A stretch of 64,000 nt of DNA from contig NZ_CP029353.1 in the NCBI RefSeq assembly GCF_003130795.1, forward strand, positions 310,001 through 374,000, read 5' to 3'. The DNA comes from Azospirillum thermophilum (GTDB taxonomy: Bacteria > Pseudomonadota > Alphaproteobacteria > Azospirillales > Azospirillaceae). Position numbers and translations under genes: made by a program. Shown piece after piece: positions 1-7,977 of the stretch. Every line of letters starts with the position of its first letter. The stretch's first letter is position 1. Under the pieces are notes generated by a model. That model was not told the origin of the DNA, did no database searches, and saw only the letters and a program-made list of their open reading frames with translations.

Positions 1-801
1 CAGGGCCGGGAACAGGTCGTAATAGAGGCCGGTCGGCCCGCCGTCCCTGCGCAGCCGCGACTGGGTCGCCCAGGTGACGTTCAGGTGCAGGCGGATCTCC
101 TGCGCGTCCTCGCGGACCATGATCGTGTTGTCGGGGGTCTCGCGGTAGAGCGCGAAGCCCTGCCCCTCGCTCCAGCCCGCGCCCCAGCCGGCCAGCAGCC
201 CCAGCGGGGCGAGCGCCAGGGTCCCGGCCGCCCGCGTCCGTCCCGCCGCCTCCAGCGCCAGGGCGGCGGCGGCCAGCGCCGGCGGCACGGCGGCCACCCC
301 GTAGCCGAGCGACACGCCGAGGTCGGGGATGGCGTAGAAGGCGGCGAAGAAGGTGCCGCCGATGCTGCCGACCGTTCCCACCGCATAGACCCGTCCCGCC
401 GCCGCCCCGCCGGCCAGCGCGCTGAGCCCGGCGCAGAGCGGCGACACCATGGCCAGCACGAAGGAGGGCAGGGCGAGGATCGTCATCGCGCCGAAGACCG
501 CGCCTTCCGCGGCGTTCAGCCGCTCCGCCGCGTCGGCCAGCATCGGCCTGCCGATCCAGGGGGTGAGCGCCGCCGCCGCCGTCCCGGCGATCAGGGCGGC
601 ACGCAGCGCCGGCACCGCCCGCGGCCCGTCGCCCAGCCGCCCGCCGATCCAGTAGCCGGCCGCCATGAAGGCCATCACCACGCCGATGACCGCGCCCCAC
701 TGGTGGACCGAATAGCCGAAATGCGGGGCCATCAGCCGTCCGCCCAGGATCTCCAGCATCATCAGCGACCAGCCCGCCGCGAAGGCGCAGGCGGCCAGCA
801 C
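1..801 (-). CDS. Spermidine synthase-like membrane protein, 3' end outside window
   Basis: This is a polytopic membrane protein that runs into the start of an aminopropyltransferase-like region; the window edge removes the rest of the catalytic domain. Hydrophobic spans begin almost at the first residue (WSLMMLEILGGRLM, then GVVMAFMAAGYWIGG). At about residue 220 the stretch TPDNTIMVRED resembles the N-terminal hairpin of spermidine synthases. The fused membrane plus synthase architecture is known in proteobacteria, but the substrate is unproven. The first in-frame start is GTG at 801. An ATG at 893 overlaps the end of the preceding gene and opens a plausible Pro/Ala-rich N-terminus in another frame, so one lost base around 810-845 may have split the true start from the body. 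Confidence 0.7.
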   Translation of the reverse strand, partial: MLAACAFAAGWSLMMLEILGGRLMAPHFGYSVHQWGAVIGVVMAFMAAGYWIGGRLGDGPRAVPALRAALIAGTAAAALTPWIGRPMLADAAERLNAAEGAVFGAMTILALPSFVLAMVSPLCAGLSALAGGAAAGRVYAVGTVGSIGGTFFAAFYAIPDLGVSLGYGVAAVPPALAAAALALEAAGRTRAAGTLALAPLGLLAGWGAGWSEGQGFALYRETPDNTIMVREDAQEIRLHLNVTWATQSRLRRDGGPTGLYYDLFPAL

Positions 802-882
802 CGGCGTCCCGGCCCGCGGCCGGCCGGGGGCGGGGCGGGCGCCGGGGCGAAGGTCGGGGCGGGGCCGTCGGTGTCGGGCACG

Positions 883-1200
883 TCAGTCCTCATGCTCGGT
901 CCATTTCCTCACGTCGGCCCGGCGGCGCTGCAGGCTGAGGCCGCTCGCCAGCTTGGCGAGTAGAAGCACGGCGGCGGCGATAGCGACGACCTTCAGGTTG
1001 TTCAGCAGCAGGTCGGTCAGGAAGACCATGTAGGCCTTCACGAACTGCAGTCCGGCGCCGAGCCCGGCGGTGAGCCCGTCATTCACCACCCGCGGCAGAC
1101 CCGGCGTCCCGGCCAGCCCGATCCCCACCGCCACGGCCGCCGCGGCGCCGATGCGCGACCGGCGGACGCCCCCGCGGCGCGGACGGTGGGGCGGCGTCAT
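883..1200 (-). CDS. Small membrane protein coupled to cyclase gene
   Basis: This 105-residue protein is not assigned to a family. It has an Arg-rich N-terminus, a hydrophobic segment at about residues 18-31 (IGAAAAVAVGIGLAGTP) and a second at about 60-85 (AYMVFLTDLLLNNLKVVAIA then AAVLLLA), with a charged tail ending KWTEHED. The ATG at 1198-1200 overlaps the TGA of the upstream cyclase gene (ATGA), which implies translational coupling and a possible shared membrane role. No catalytic motif is visible. Confidence 0.6.
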   Translation of the reverse strand: MTPPHRPRRGGVRRSRIGAAAAVAVGIGLAGTPGLPRVVNDGLTAGLGAGLQFVKAYMVFLTDLLLNNLKVVAIAAAVLLLAKLASGLSLQRRRADVRKWTEHED

Positions 1201-2594
1201 GGCGGCCCCGCCCCCGGTGCCCCGCCTGCCGGCAGGGCCGGGTGGGGATGGGGATGCGGGTGGGCGGTCCCCGCCAGGCCGAAGACCGCCACCGGATCGC
1301 GCAGCCCCTTCACCGGATGGGCGCCCAGCGGCGCCAGCACATGGCGGGACCGCCCGCCGGGGGGAAGGGCGGCGGCCACCGCGGCGGAGGCCAGCACCCG
1401 CTGCCCCAGCCGCTCGCACAGCCCCTCGATCCGCGTCACCAGATTGACCGCCGGCCCGATGATGGTGAAGTCGAGCCGGGTGGCCGAGCCGATGTTGCCG
1501 TACATCACCTCGCCGAGATGCAGCGCGATGCCGCATTCCAGCACCGGCTGGCCCCAGGCCGCCCGCTCGGCGTTCTGCTGGTCCATGCGGGCCAGCGCGT
1601 CGGTGGCGGCGTCGAGGGCCGCGGCGGCGGCGCGCGCGCCGTCGGAGTCGCCGTCCTCCAGCGGGAACAGGGCCAGCATGGCGTCGCCGACGAACTTCAG
1701 GATTTCGCCGCCATGCGCCTCCACCGCGCCGCCCATCGACTCGAAATAGCCGTTCAGCAGGGCGATCAGCTCCTCCCGCGGCAGCCGGTCGGCCAGCGGC
1801 GTGAAGCCGCGCAGGTCGCAGTACCACAGCACGGCGCGGACATTCGCCCCGGTGCCGCGGCGGATGTCGCCGGACAGGATGCGGGCACCCGTCCGGTGGC
1901 CGACATAGGTGTCGAGCACCGTCGCGGCCAAACGCCGCAGCACCATCGCCTCCAGCACCGCCCCCAGCGCCGGCAGGGCGGCATCGAGCAGGGCGAGATC
2001 CCCGGTGGAGAAGCCGCCGGGCCGGTCGCTGGCGAAGCTCATGGCGTTGCGCCGGCCGCCGGTGAACAGCAGGGCCATCGCCACATAGTCGGTGGCGCCC
2101 TGCGCCCGCAGCTCGCCCAGGATGGGATAGGGCCAGGGCGGCTCCATCACCTCCAGCCGGTAGCGCAGCCCCTCCGCCTGGTCCTCGATCAGGGCGGCGA
2201 AGGGGTTGGTCAGGTAGGCCTCGGTCACCTCCGTGCCGTGCGGGCGGGTCACCGTCTCCACCGCCTGACGGCCGCGGCGCCAGTAATAGAGCATGGAGCG
2301 GATCTGCGGATGCAGGAGCTGCAGCGCCCACACCCCGCGCCACAGCGGCACCCCGGCGTCGATCAGGCGGCGGCAGAAGGCGTCGACCAGGGCGGGGATG
2401 TCCGGCACCTCCCGCCCCTCGCGCAGCAGCCAGTCGATGATGGCGGCCGGGTCGCGGGCGGCAGGCGGGGCGGGTAATGGAGCAGGCAGTGGAACGGGCT
2501 GGGCGGAGGCGGCCTCCGGCACGCCGGCGCCGTCCGGTGCGGACGCAGGCAGCAGCTCGGCGGGGGCGGCGGTCACGGCGGCAAATAACCCCAA
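1197..2594 (-). CDS. Class III adenylate/guanylate cyclase domain protein
   Basis: The C-terminal half, about residues 230-430, is a class III nucleotidyl cyclase catalytic domain. It shows VRAVLWYCDLRGFTPLADRL with the first metal-binding Asp, GGEILKFVGDAMLALFP with the second, and IIGPAVNLVTRIEGLC. The N-terminal half, about 50-215, carries no obvious transmembrane span and looks like a sensory region of the kind found in alphaproteobacterial cyclases of this length. The likely role is to make cAMP or cGMP from the nucleoside triphosphate in the cytoplasm. The tail has a His-Pro run (HPHPHPHP). The start is TTG at 2594 or GTG at 2576; neither has a clear ribosome site. The gene is divergent from nfuA and overlaps the next gene by four bases. 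Confidence 0.85.
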   Translation of the reverse strand: MGLFAAVTAAPAELLPASAPDGAGVPEAASAQPVPLPAPLPAPPAARDPAAIIDWLLREGREVPDIPALVDAFCRRLIDAGVPLWRGVWALQLLHPQIRSMLYYWRRGRQAVETVTRPHGTEVTEAYLTNPFAALIEDQAEGLRYRLEVMEPPWPYPILGELRAQGATDYVAMALLFTGGRRNAMSFASDRPGGFSTGDLALLDAALPALGAVLEAMVLRRLAATVLDTYVGHRTGARILSGDIRRGTGANVRAVLWYCDLRGFTPLADRLPREELIALLNGYFESMGGAVEAHGGEILKFVGDAMLALFPLEDGDSDGARAAAAALDAATDALARMDQQNAERAAWGQPVLECGIALHLGEVMYGNIGSATRLDFTIIGPAVNLVTRIEGLCERLGQRVLASAAVAAALPPGGRSRHVLAPLGAHPVKGLRDPVAVFGLAGTAHPHPHPHPALPAGGAPGAGPP

Positions 2595-2680
2595 AGACGT
2601 GGTGCTTGATCTGGCATCGGATTCTGCCCAAGTTTGCCCTGCGCCGCCAGTGATCTTCGGCGCCGACGGAGGATAGCACC

Positions 2681-3235
2681 ATGTTCATTCAGACCGAGCA
2701 GACGCCCAACCCGGCGACTCTCAAGTTCCTGCCCGGGTGCGACGTGCTCGGGCGCGGGACCGCCGACTTCCCGACCCGGGAGGAAGCCGCCCGCTCGCCG
2801 CTCGCCGCCCGGCTGTTCGAGATCGACGGGATCGCCGGCGTCTTCCTTGGCGCCGACTTCATCACCATCACCAAGACCGACGCCAGGGACTGGTTCCTGC
2901 TGAAGCCGTCGATCCTCGGCGTGATCATGGAGCATTTCACCGCCGGCCGGCCGGTCCTGCTGGAGGAGGCCGGCGACGGCCACGCCGCGGGCAATGCCGA
3001 GGACGCCGAGATCGTCGAGCAGATCAAGGAGCTGCTGGACACCCGCGTCCGCCCCTCGGTGGCGCAGGACGGCGGCGACATCACCTTCCACGGCTTCGAG
3101 GAGGGGGTGGTGTATCTGTCGATGAAGGGGGCCTGCGCCGGCTGCCCCAGCTCCACCGCGACGCTGAAGGCCGGCATCGAGAACATGCTGCGCCACTACA
3201 TCCCGGAAGTCGTCGAGGTTCGCGCCGTGCGCTGA
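2681..3235 (+). CDS. nfuA: NfuA-type iron-sulfur cluster scaffold protein
   Basis: This 184-residue protein carries iron-sulfur clusters to client apoproteins. The N-terminal Nfu domain begins MFIQTEQTPNPATLKFLPG and covers about residues 1-90. The NifU C-terminal domain covers about 110-180 and has the cluster-binding CxxC at C152 and C155 (GACAGCPSS). Length and domain order match the mitochondrial NFU1/alphaproteobacterial Nfu type. The ATG at 2681 is preceded by GGAGGATAGCACC, a good ribosome site. It is followed by an intrinsic terminator, so it is probably monocistronic. Confidence 0.93.
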   Translation: MFIQTEQTPNPATLKFLPGCDVLGRGTADFPTREEAARSPLAARLFEIDGIAGVFLGADFITITKTDARDWFLLKPSILGVIMEHFTAGRPVLLEEAGDGHAAGNAEDAEIVEQIKELLDTRVRPSVAQDGGDITFHGFEEGVVYLSMKGACAGCPSSTATLKAGIENMLRHYIPEVVEVRAVR

Positions 3236-3262
3236 GCGCATCGGTTCGCGGCTGCCGGAAAG

Positions 3263-3296
3263 GCCCCCCGTTCCCCGCCGGGACGGGGGGCTTTCT
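3263..3296 (+). terminator. Intrinsic terminator after nfuA
   Basis: GCCCCCCGT pairs with ACGGGGGGC across an 11-base loop and is followed by TTTCTTG. It lies 27 bases past the nfuA stop and also separates it from the convergent deacetylase gene. Confidence 0.8.
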
Positions 3297-3310
3297 TGTG
3301 GGTGGCCGAG

Positions 3311-4414
3311 TTATTCCGGGATCAGGAACTGCACGCCCAGCCAGCGCCAGCGGCCCTCGCCGGCCGGCAGGGTGCAGTTGACGCGGGCGCGGCCGGGGGG
3401 AAGCGGGTCCTTGATGCGGACCTCCACCCGGTCCTCGGCCACCCGCTCCAGCACGGTGCGCCCCTGTCCGGCGGCGAAACAGGCGAGCCGGCTGCTGTCG
3501 CCGATCCCGTCGCCGATCGTGAAGCCCAGCGGCGGCGGGTTGACCGTCACCAGCGGGTCGTCCGGCGTCAGGTCGGATACCGGCAGCGGCAGCGCGTTGG
3601 CGGCCAGCCGGAAGCGGTCGACGCTGCCGTAGGCCTCGTTCATCACGAAGCGCGGCAGGCCCCAGGGATCGGCCTGCGGATAGAGCACGCCCGACTGCTG
3701 CCCGAAGGCGGCGGCATAGCCCAGGTCCTTCACCACGTCGCGCACGGCCAGCGAGTACTCGCCCTGCGGATAGGCGAACAGCGCCGGGCGCTGGCCCAGC
3801 TCCGCCTTCATGCGGTCGGCCATGCGGCGCAGGTCGGCGGCGATCTCGCCGGGGCTGCGCGGCACCAGCGACTGGGTGGAGGTGCCGAGCGCGCCGATCG
3901 TCACGCCCGCCGCGGCGAGCTGCCGGATCTCCGACCAGCTCATATGGTTGGGGGAACCGCGGTCCACCGCATCCGTCGCGACGAACAGGGTGAAGGGCAG
4001 CCCCGCCGCCTTCAGCCGCGGCCAGGCCTCCTGGAAGGCGGAGCGGCTGGCCTCGTCGATGGTGATGGCGACGGCGCGGTCGGGCAGCGGCTTGCCGCCG
4101 CGCAACGCCTCCAGGATGCGCGGCAGCGGCAGCACCTGGTAGTCGCCGCTGGTCAGCTCCTCCAGATGCGCCTCGAACTGGTCGATGCGGATGCTGACGG
4201 AGGGGGTCTGGTCCTCGCCGAAGCGGTCATAGGCGAAGACCACCGCGCTCGGCATGGCGGCGTCCGCGGCGGCGGCGCGCCCGGCCGCCGGCATGAAGGC
4301 GGCCCACAGGCCCATCGCGGCGGCGACCATCCTGGCGGCGCGGCCGAGGAAGCCCGGGCGGAACAGCCGGGGGCCGGGCGGCATTGCACGAAAAGGCGTT
4401 GGGCGAAGCAGCAT
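3311..4414 (-). CDS. Secreted polysaccharide deacetylase-like protein with degenerate metal site
   Basis: The protein has an N-terminal signal region (hydrophobic run MVAAAMGLWAAFMPAAGRAAA) followed by a NodB-like fold: SAVVFAYDRFGED, the beta strand VAITIDEAS where active enzymes have TFDDG, and SWSEIRQLAAAGVTIGALG. Active members place a His-x3-His metal motif after IG(S/A); here the sequence is LGTSTQSL with no His, so hydrolytic activity is doubtful. The C-terminal 100 residues form a separate beta-rich region. The ATG at 4414 is chosen because reading further upstream gives an unlikely Arg-rich extension; ATG 4384 is an alternative. The gene lies divergent from tsaB across 409 bases. Confidence 0.75.
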   Translation of the reverse strand: MLLRPTPFRAMPPGPRLFRPGFLGRAARMVAAAMGLWAAFMPAAGRAAAADAAMPSAVVFAYDRFGEDQTPSVSIRIDQFEAHLEELTSGDYQVLPLPRILEALRGGKPLPDRAVAITIDEASRSAFQEAWPRLKAAGLPFTLFVATDAVDRGSPNHMSWSEIRQLAAAGVTIGALGTSTQSLVPRSPGEIAADLRRMADRMKAELGQRPALFAYPQGEYSLAVRDVVKDLGYAAAFGQQSGVLYPQADPWGLPRFVMNEAYGSVDRFRLAANALPLPVSDLTPDDPLVTVNPPPLGFTIGDGIGDSSRLACFAAGQGRTVLERVAEDRVEVRIKDPLPPGRARVNCTLPAGEGRWRWLGVQFLIPE

Positions 4415-4823
4415 GGCGGCCCACTGGAGGCAACGGGGAAGACGGCCGCTCGTGGCCGGGCCTGCGGTCCGGGCGCGCGGCAGGGCAGGGGGCGGCCGGT
4501 GCCGCTCCCTGCCCGGACATCGATTCTCCTGGTGTGGCACAGCCTTGTGTCGTGGAACAAGCGCGCCGGACAGCGCAGCGGCGAAGCGTCGGCGGGCGAT
4601 GCGCGCGTGCAACATACGGTTCGCGGCCGAACGGATCGCGAACCGGCCGCCGCCTCGCCGGGCGGGCGGGCGGAGCGGGTTGCGGAGGAGCCGCGCAGCC
4701 GCCAGATTGTGCGGTATCGCGCGCAAGGGGATGCGCAAGCGGGCCTGCCCCGCGACGCCTGGAATGCAAGGGGACATCGATCATGGAAGCACGAAGCCTG
4801 TCCGGCGCCGGTGGTCCGGCACG
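4415..4823 (+). other. Intergenic region with short leader ORF before tsaB
   Basis: This is a divergent region between the deacetylase gene and tsaB. No RNA gene or conserved protein is evident. A 14-codon ORF runs from ATG 4783 (AAGGGG about ten bases upstream) to a TGA at 4825-4827 that overlaps the tsaB ATG; its product would be MEARSLSGAGGPAR. It may be a coupling leader or chance. Confidence 0.4.
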
Positions 4824-5531
4824 ATGAAGGTGCTGGGGCTCGACACGGCCACGGCCGGCTGTTCCGCGGCCCTGTGGGACGACGCCCGCCCCGGCGGCCC
4901 CGTCGCCGCCCGGCGCAGCGAGCCGATGGCCCGCGGCCAGGCGGAGGTGCTGGTTCCCATGGCCCAGGCCGTCCTGGCCGACGCCGGGGTGGACTTCGCC
5001 GACCTCGACCGCATCGCGGTCACCGTCGGGCCGGGCGCCTTCACCGGCCTGCGCATCGCGCTGGCGGCGGCGCGCGGCATCGCGCTGGCCCACGACCTGC
5101 CGGTGATCGGCATCACCACCTTCGACGCCATCGCCCACGGGCTGGCGGCGGAGGAGCGGGCCGGCCGGCCCGTCCTCGTCGCGGTCGACAGCCGGCGGGC
5201 GGAGCCTTTCCTGCAGATGTTCGACGCCGCCCTGCAGCCGGTCGGCGATCCGGCGATGCCCGCCCCGGCGGAGATCGCCGGCTGGCTGGCCGCCCTCCAT
5301 CCGGACGGTCCGCTGCTCGTCGCCGGGGACGGCGCGGCGATCCTGCGGCCGCTGCTGGACGGGCGGCCCGACACCGCCTTCGCCGCCGGCAGCGGGATGC
5401 CCGACGCGGCGGTGGTCGCGGCGCTGGGCGCCGCGCGGCCGGCCGGGCTGCCGGCCGAGCCCTTCTACCTGCGCCCGCCCGACGTCACCCTGCCGAAGGG
5501 GGCCGCCGGCGCGGTCGGAACCGGCGGATGA
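4824..5531 (+). CDS. tsaB: tRNA threonylcarbamoyladenosine biosynthesis protein TsaB
   Basis: TsaB is the inactive ASKHA-fold partner of TsaD in the complex that installs t6A at position 37 of ANN-decoding tRNAs. The N-terminal MKVLGLDTATAGCSAAL and the conserved VTVGPGAFTGLRIALAAARG at about residues 68-90 are diagnostic. At 235 residues it has the usual length. The stop overlaps the start of the GNAT gene (ATGA), a tsaB-rimI pairing common in proteobacteria. The ATG at 4824 is the first that gives the conserved N-terminus. Confidence 0.93.
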   Translation: MKVLGLDTATAGCSAALWDDARPGGPVAARRSEPMARGQAEVLVPMAQAVLADAGVDFADLDRIAVTVGPGAFTGLRIALAAARGIALAHDLPVIGITTFDAIAHGLAAEERAGRPVLVAVDSRRAEPFLQMFDAALQPVGDPAMPAPAEIAGWLAALHPDGPLLVAGDGAAILRPLLDGRPDTAFAAGSGMPDAAVVAALGAARPAGLPAEPFYLRPPDVTLPKGAAGAVGTGG

Positions 5532-6010
5532 GCGGAGCGGTCACCCTGCAGCCGGCCGGCCCGCTGGAGGCGGGGGTCATCGCCGCCCTGCAGCGGGCCT
5601 GCTTTCCCGACGACCCGTGGGACGCCGCCTCGATCGCCACGCTGGCCGGACCGCCCGGCGGCTTCGCCGTGCTGGCGCTGGCGGGGGAGCAGCCGGTCGG
5701 CTTCGTGCTGGCCCGCGTCGCGGCGGAGGATGCGGAGATCCTGGCCATCGGCGTGCTGCCGGAGGCCCGCGGCGGCGGGCTCGGCCGCCGGCTGGTCGAA
5801 GCCGCGATGGAGGGGGCGGGCCGGCTGGGGGCCACCGCGCTGTTCCTGGAGGTCGCCGAGGACAACGACGCGGCCCGCGCGCTTTACAAGACTTGCGGAT
5901 TCTATTCGGTGGGCCGGCGCCCCGGTTACTACAGGCGGGCGGACGGACGCGTGGCTGCACTTGTGCTGCGCCACGCCGTCACTGGCCCGTCACTCCCGGC
6001 CGGCCATTAA
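5528..6010 (+). CDS. rimI: Ribosomal-protein-alanine N-acetyltransferase RimI-like
   Basis: This 160-residue GNAT acetyltransferase is predicted to acetylate the N-terminal Ala of ribosomal protein S18 using acetyl-CoA. Conserved elements are CFPDDPWDAASI near the N-terminus, the acetyl-CoA pyrophosphate loop LPEARGGGLGRRL at about residues 78-90, and the RimI signature EVAEDNDAARALYKTCGF with YYRRADG after it. It overlaps tsaB by four bases, the usual operon, and overlaps the convergent TusA-like gene by four bases at its 3' end. The acceptor is inferred from family and position. Confidence 0.88.
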   Translation: MSGAVTLQPAGPLEAGVIAALQRACFPDDPWDAASIATLAGPPGGFAVLALAGEQPVGFVLARVAAEDAEILAIGVLPEARGGGLGRRLVEAAMEGAGRLGATALFLEVAEDNDAARALYKTCGFYSVGRRPGYYRRADGRVAALVLRHAVTGPSLPAGH

Positions 6011-6261
6011 TTTTTTTTCACCCGCAGGCGGTGGACGCCGGCCGGGTCGTCCGGCGTCTCGGCCCCGACGGCTAGAATGGTATGGCCCAGCTCGGCCAAG
6101 GATCGTGGAACATTTTCCAAGGGTTCGCCCGCATTCAGCCGGACTTCGAGGGTCTGGCCCACCGCCATCCGCTCGACCAACAACTTTGTCTTCACGAACG
6201 TTAGCGGGCACACCTCGTTGGTGATGTCCAAAAACAAGTCGGCGGAGTTTTCCTGGCTCAC
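6007..6261 (-). CDS. TusA/SirA-family sulfurtransferase-like protein
   Basis: This 84-residue single-domain protein of the TusA fold may act as a sulfur carrier. It starts at GTG 6261, preceded by GAGGAA. The conserved Cys-Pro lies at C18-P19 in NEVCPLTFVKTK; classical TusA has CPxP, here CPLT, as seen in many alphaproteobacterial homologues. The rest (GQTLEVRLNAGEPLENVPRSL) matches the family. It is divergent from mucR with 90 bases between, and convergent with rimI. The sulfur recipient is unknown. Confidence 0.82.
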   Translation of the reverse strand: MSQENSADLFLDITNEVCPLTFVKTKLLVERMAVGQTLEVRLNAGEPLENVPRSLAELGHTILAVGAETPDDPAGVHRLRVKKN

Positions 6262-6351
6262 TGGTTCCTCTTTACGAGCAAAGGATGGATATTGCGCGGC
6301 GCAGAAAACCACTTTATATGGAGAGGAGTCAAAGCCTCGGAGCAAGCTTAC

Positions 6352-6768
6352 ATGAGCACCGGTTCCCCCTCCAACGCGTTGTTGTCTCTGACCACGGAGA
6401 TCGTCGCGGCGCACGTCTCGAACAATACAGTGGCGGTCGGCGATCTTCCGACGCTGATCGAGCAGGTGTACAAGTCGCTCGCCAACGTCGGTGTCGAGCC
6501 GACCGTCACGGAAGAGCGTCCGCAGCCCGCCGTGCCGATCAAGAAGTCGGTCACTCCGGACTACATCGTGTGCCTGGAGGATGGCAAAAAGCTGAAGATG
6601 CTGAAGCGCCATCTGAAGACGGCGTACAATATGACGCCCGAGGAGTATCGCGACCGCTGGGGGCTGCCGGCCGACTATCCGATGGTCGCTCCGAACTACG
6701 CGCGCCAGCGCAGCTCGCTCGCCAAGCAGATCGGGCTGGGCACCCGCGCCCGCCGCGGCGCGGCCTGA
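6352..6768 (+). CDS. MucR/Ros-family zinc-finger transcriptional regulator
   Basis: This 138-residue member of the prokaryotic zinc-finger MucR/Ros family comprises global repressors of exopolysaccharide, motility and symbiosis or virulence genes in alphaproteobacteria. The zinc-finger region is CLEDGKKLKMLKRHLKTAYN at residues 74-93, followed by MTPEEYRDRWGLPADYPMVA. C74, D77 and H87 fit the MucR-type Cys-Asp-His-His set, but the last His seen in Ros (THHN/THYN) is replaced by A91, so the fourth ligand is not obvious. The ATG at 6352 follows a GGAG-containing leader. MucR proteins often repress themselves; no operator was identified here. Confidence 0.93.
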   Translation: MSTGSPSNALLSLTTEIVAAHVSNNTVAVGDLPTLIEQVYKSLANVGVEPTVTEERPQPAVPIKKSVTPDYIVCLEDGKKLKMLKRHLKTAYNMTPEEYRDRWGLPADYPMVAPNYARQRSSLAKQIGLGTRARRGAA

Positions 6769-7148
6769 AACGGGCCGCGGTCACCCGACGCCGGCCTCGC
6801 GCCGCCCCCGCGGCATCCGGCCGGTCGAGGTGCCGAAGCGCGTCGGGGGATGGCTGGGGAGGGACGGGGCATCGCCGGCCGGCAGTCCCCGGATCGCGGC
6901 CGGCCGGGCGTGCTCCGCTCGGCATCCGCGTGAGCGCGGAGCCCGCAGGGCGGCGGCGCCTGGTGCGCGATGGCCCGCCGGCCCGTCCGGGCGGCCACGA
7001 CGATGCGGTTGACCGGTGGCGGGCTTTTTGTGGTATCCCTTGCGACGCGAACGCAACCCGAACCGCGGCCCTGATGGTGCAGACGCCATCGCGTGCGCCG
7101 CGGGGGCAGCGCTCCGCATCGTCGCGAACCATGGCAGCGAACCGTCGC
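6769..7148 (+). other. GC-rich intergenic region before olsB
   Basis: About 380 bases lie between mucR and the chosen olsB start. The first 230 bases are very GC-rich with no supported ORF. A possible promoter is TTGACC at 7009-7014 with GGTATC about 17 bases downstream, but the -10 match is poor. The olsB frame is open from 7074, so the true gap could be shorter. Confidence 0.3.
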
Positions 7149-7970
7149 ATGGCTGACACCAGCATTGACCAGGGCAGTTCGTCCGATCTGCGCATGGGCT
7201 CCCTCGAAGTGCGTCTGGCGGAGTCCGACGCCGAGATCGACTGGGCGCAGGCGCTGCGCTACCGCGTCTTCTACAACGAGATGGCGGCCGTGCCCTCGCC
7301 GGAGATGGCGGCGCGCGAGCGCGACTTCGACCCCTTCGATCCCGTCTGCGACCATCTGCTGGTCATCGACCACGACCGCGGCAACGGGCCGGAGTCGGTG
7401 GTCGGCACCTACCGGCTGATCCGCCGCCCGGCGGCGGAGAGGGCCGGCCGCTTCTATTCCAGCGACGAGTACGACATCAGCCGCCTCGTCGCCTATGAGG
7501 GCGAGGTGCTGGAGCTCGGCCGCTCCTGCGTCGATGCCGGCTACCGCACCCGCGGCAGCATGCAGCTGCTGTGGCGCGGCATCGCGGCCTATGTCTTCCA
7601 GCACGACATCGCGCTGATGTTCGGCTGCGCCAGCCTGCCCGGCACCGACCCCGGCGCGCTTGCCGAGCCGCTGTCCTACCTGCACCACCACCATCTGGCG
7701 CCCGAGCCGCTGCGGCCGGTCGCCCTGCCGGAGCGTCACGTCTCCATGGACCTGATGGAGCGCGACCGCATCGACCCGAAGCGGGCGCTGACCATCCTGC
7801 CGCCGCTGATCAAGGGCTACCTGCGGCTCGGCGGCTTCGTCGGCGACGGTGCCGTGATCGACCACCAGTTCAACACCACGGACGTCTGCATCGTGGTGAA
7901 GACCGACCTCGTCACCGACAAGTACTACAAGCATTACGAGCGGCGCAGCCGCGACGGCCAGACGGGCTGA
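7149..7970 (+). CDS. olsB: L-ornithine N(alpha)-acyltransferase OlsB-like
   Basis: This GNAT-fold acyltransferase of the hemolysin/OlsB family transfers a 3-hydroxyacyl group from acyl carrier protein to the alpha-amine of ornithine, the first step of ornithine-lipid synthesis. Supporting stretches are GSLEVRLAESDAEIDWAQAL, LRYRVFYNEM, VVGTYRLIRR, ELGRSCVDAGYRTRGSMQLL and FGCASLPGTDP. The gene sits eight bases before an OlsA-like gene, the classical pair. Starts at ATG 7149, 7131 or 7074 are all in frame without a strong ribosome site; 7149 gives the most usual N-terminal length. Ornithine lipids are membrane lipids without phosphorus, often made under phosphate limitation. Confidence 0.87.
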   Translation: MADTSIDQGSSSDLRMGSLEVRLAESDAEIDWAQALRYRVFYNEMAAVPSPEMAARERDFDPFDPVCDHLLVIDHDRGNGPESVVGTYRLIRRPAAERAGRFYSSDEYDISRLVAYEGEVLELGRSCVDAGYRTRGSMQLLWRGIAAYVFQHDIALMFGCASLPGTDPGALAEPLSYLHHHHLAPEPLRPVALPERHVSMDLMERDRIDPKRALTILPPLIKGYLRLGGFVGDGAVIDHQFNTTDVCIVVKTDLVTDKYYKHYERRSRDGQTG

Positions 7971-7977
7971 GGCCGCC

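Noticed and set aside
883..2688. Single 601-residue ORF on the minus strand
   Set aside because: Most of it is the wrong frame of the cyclase gene; only the last 105 codons, from ATG 1200, look like a real product.
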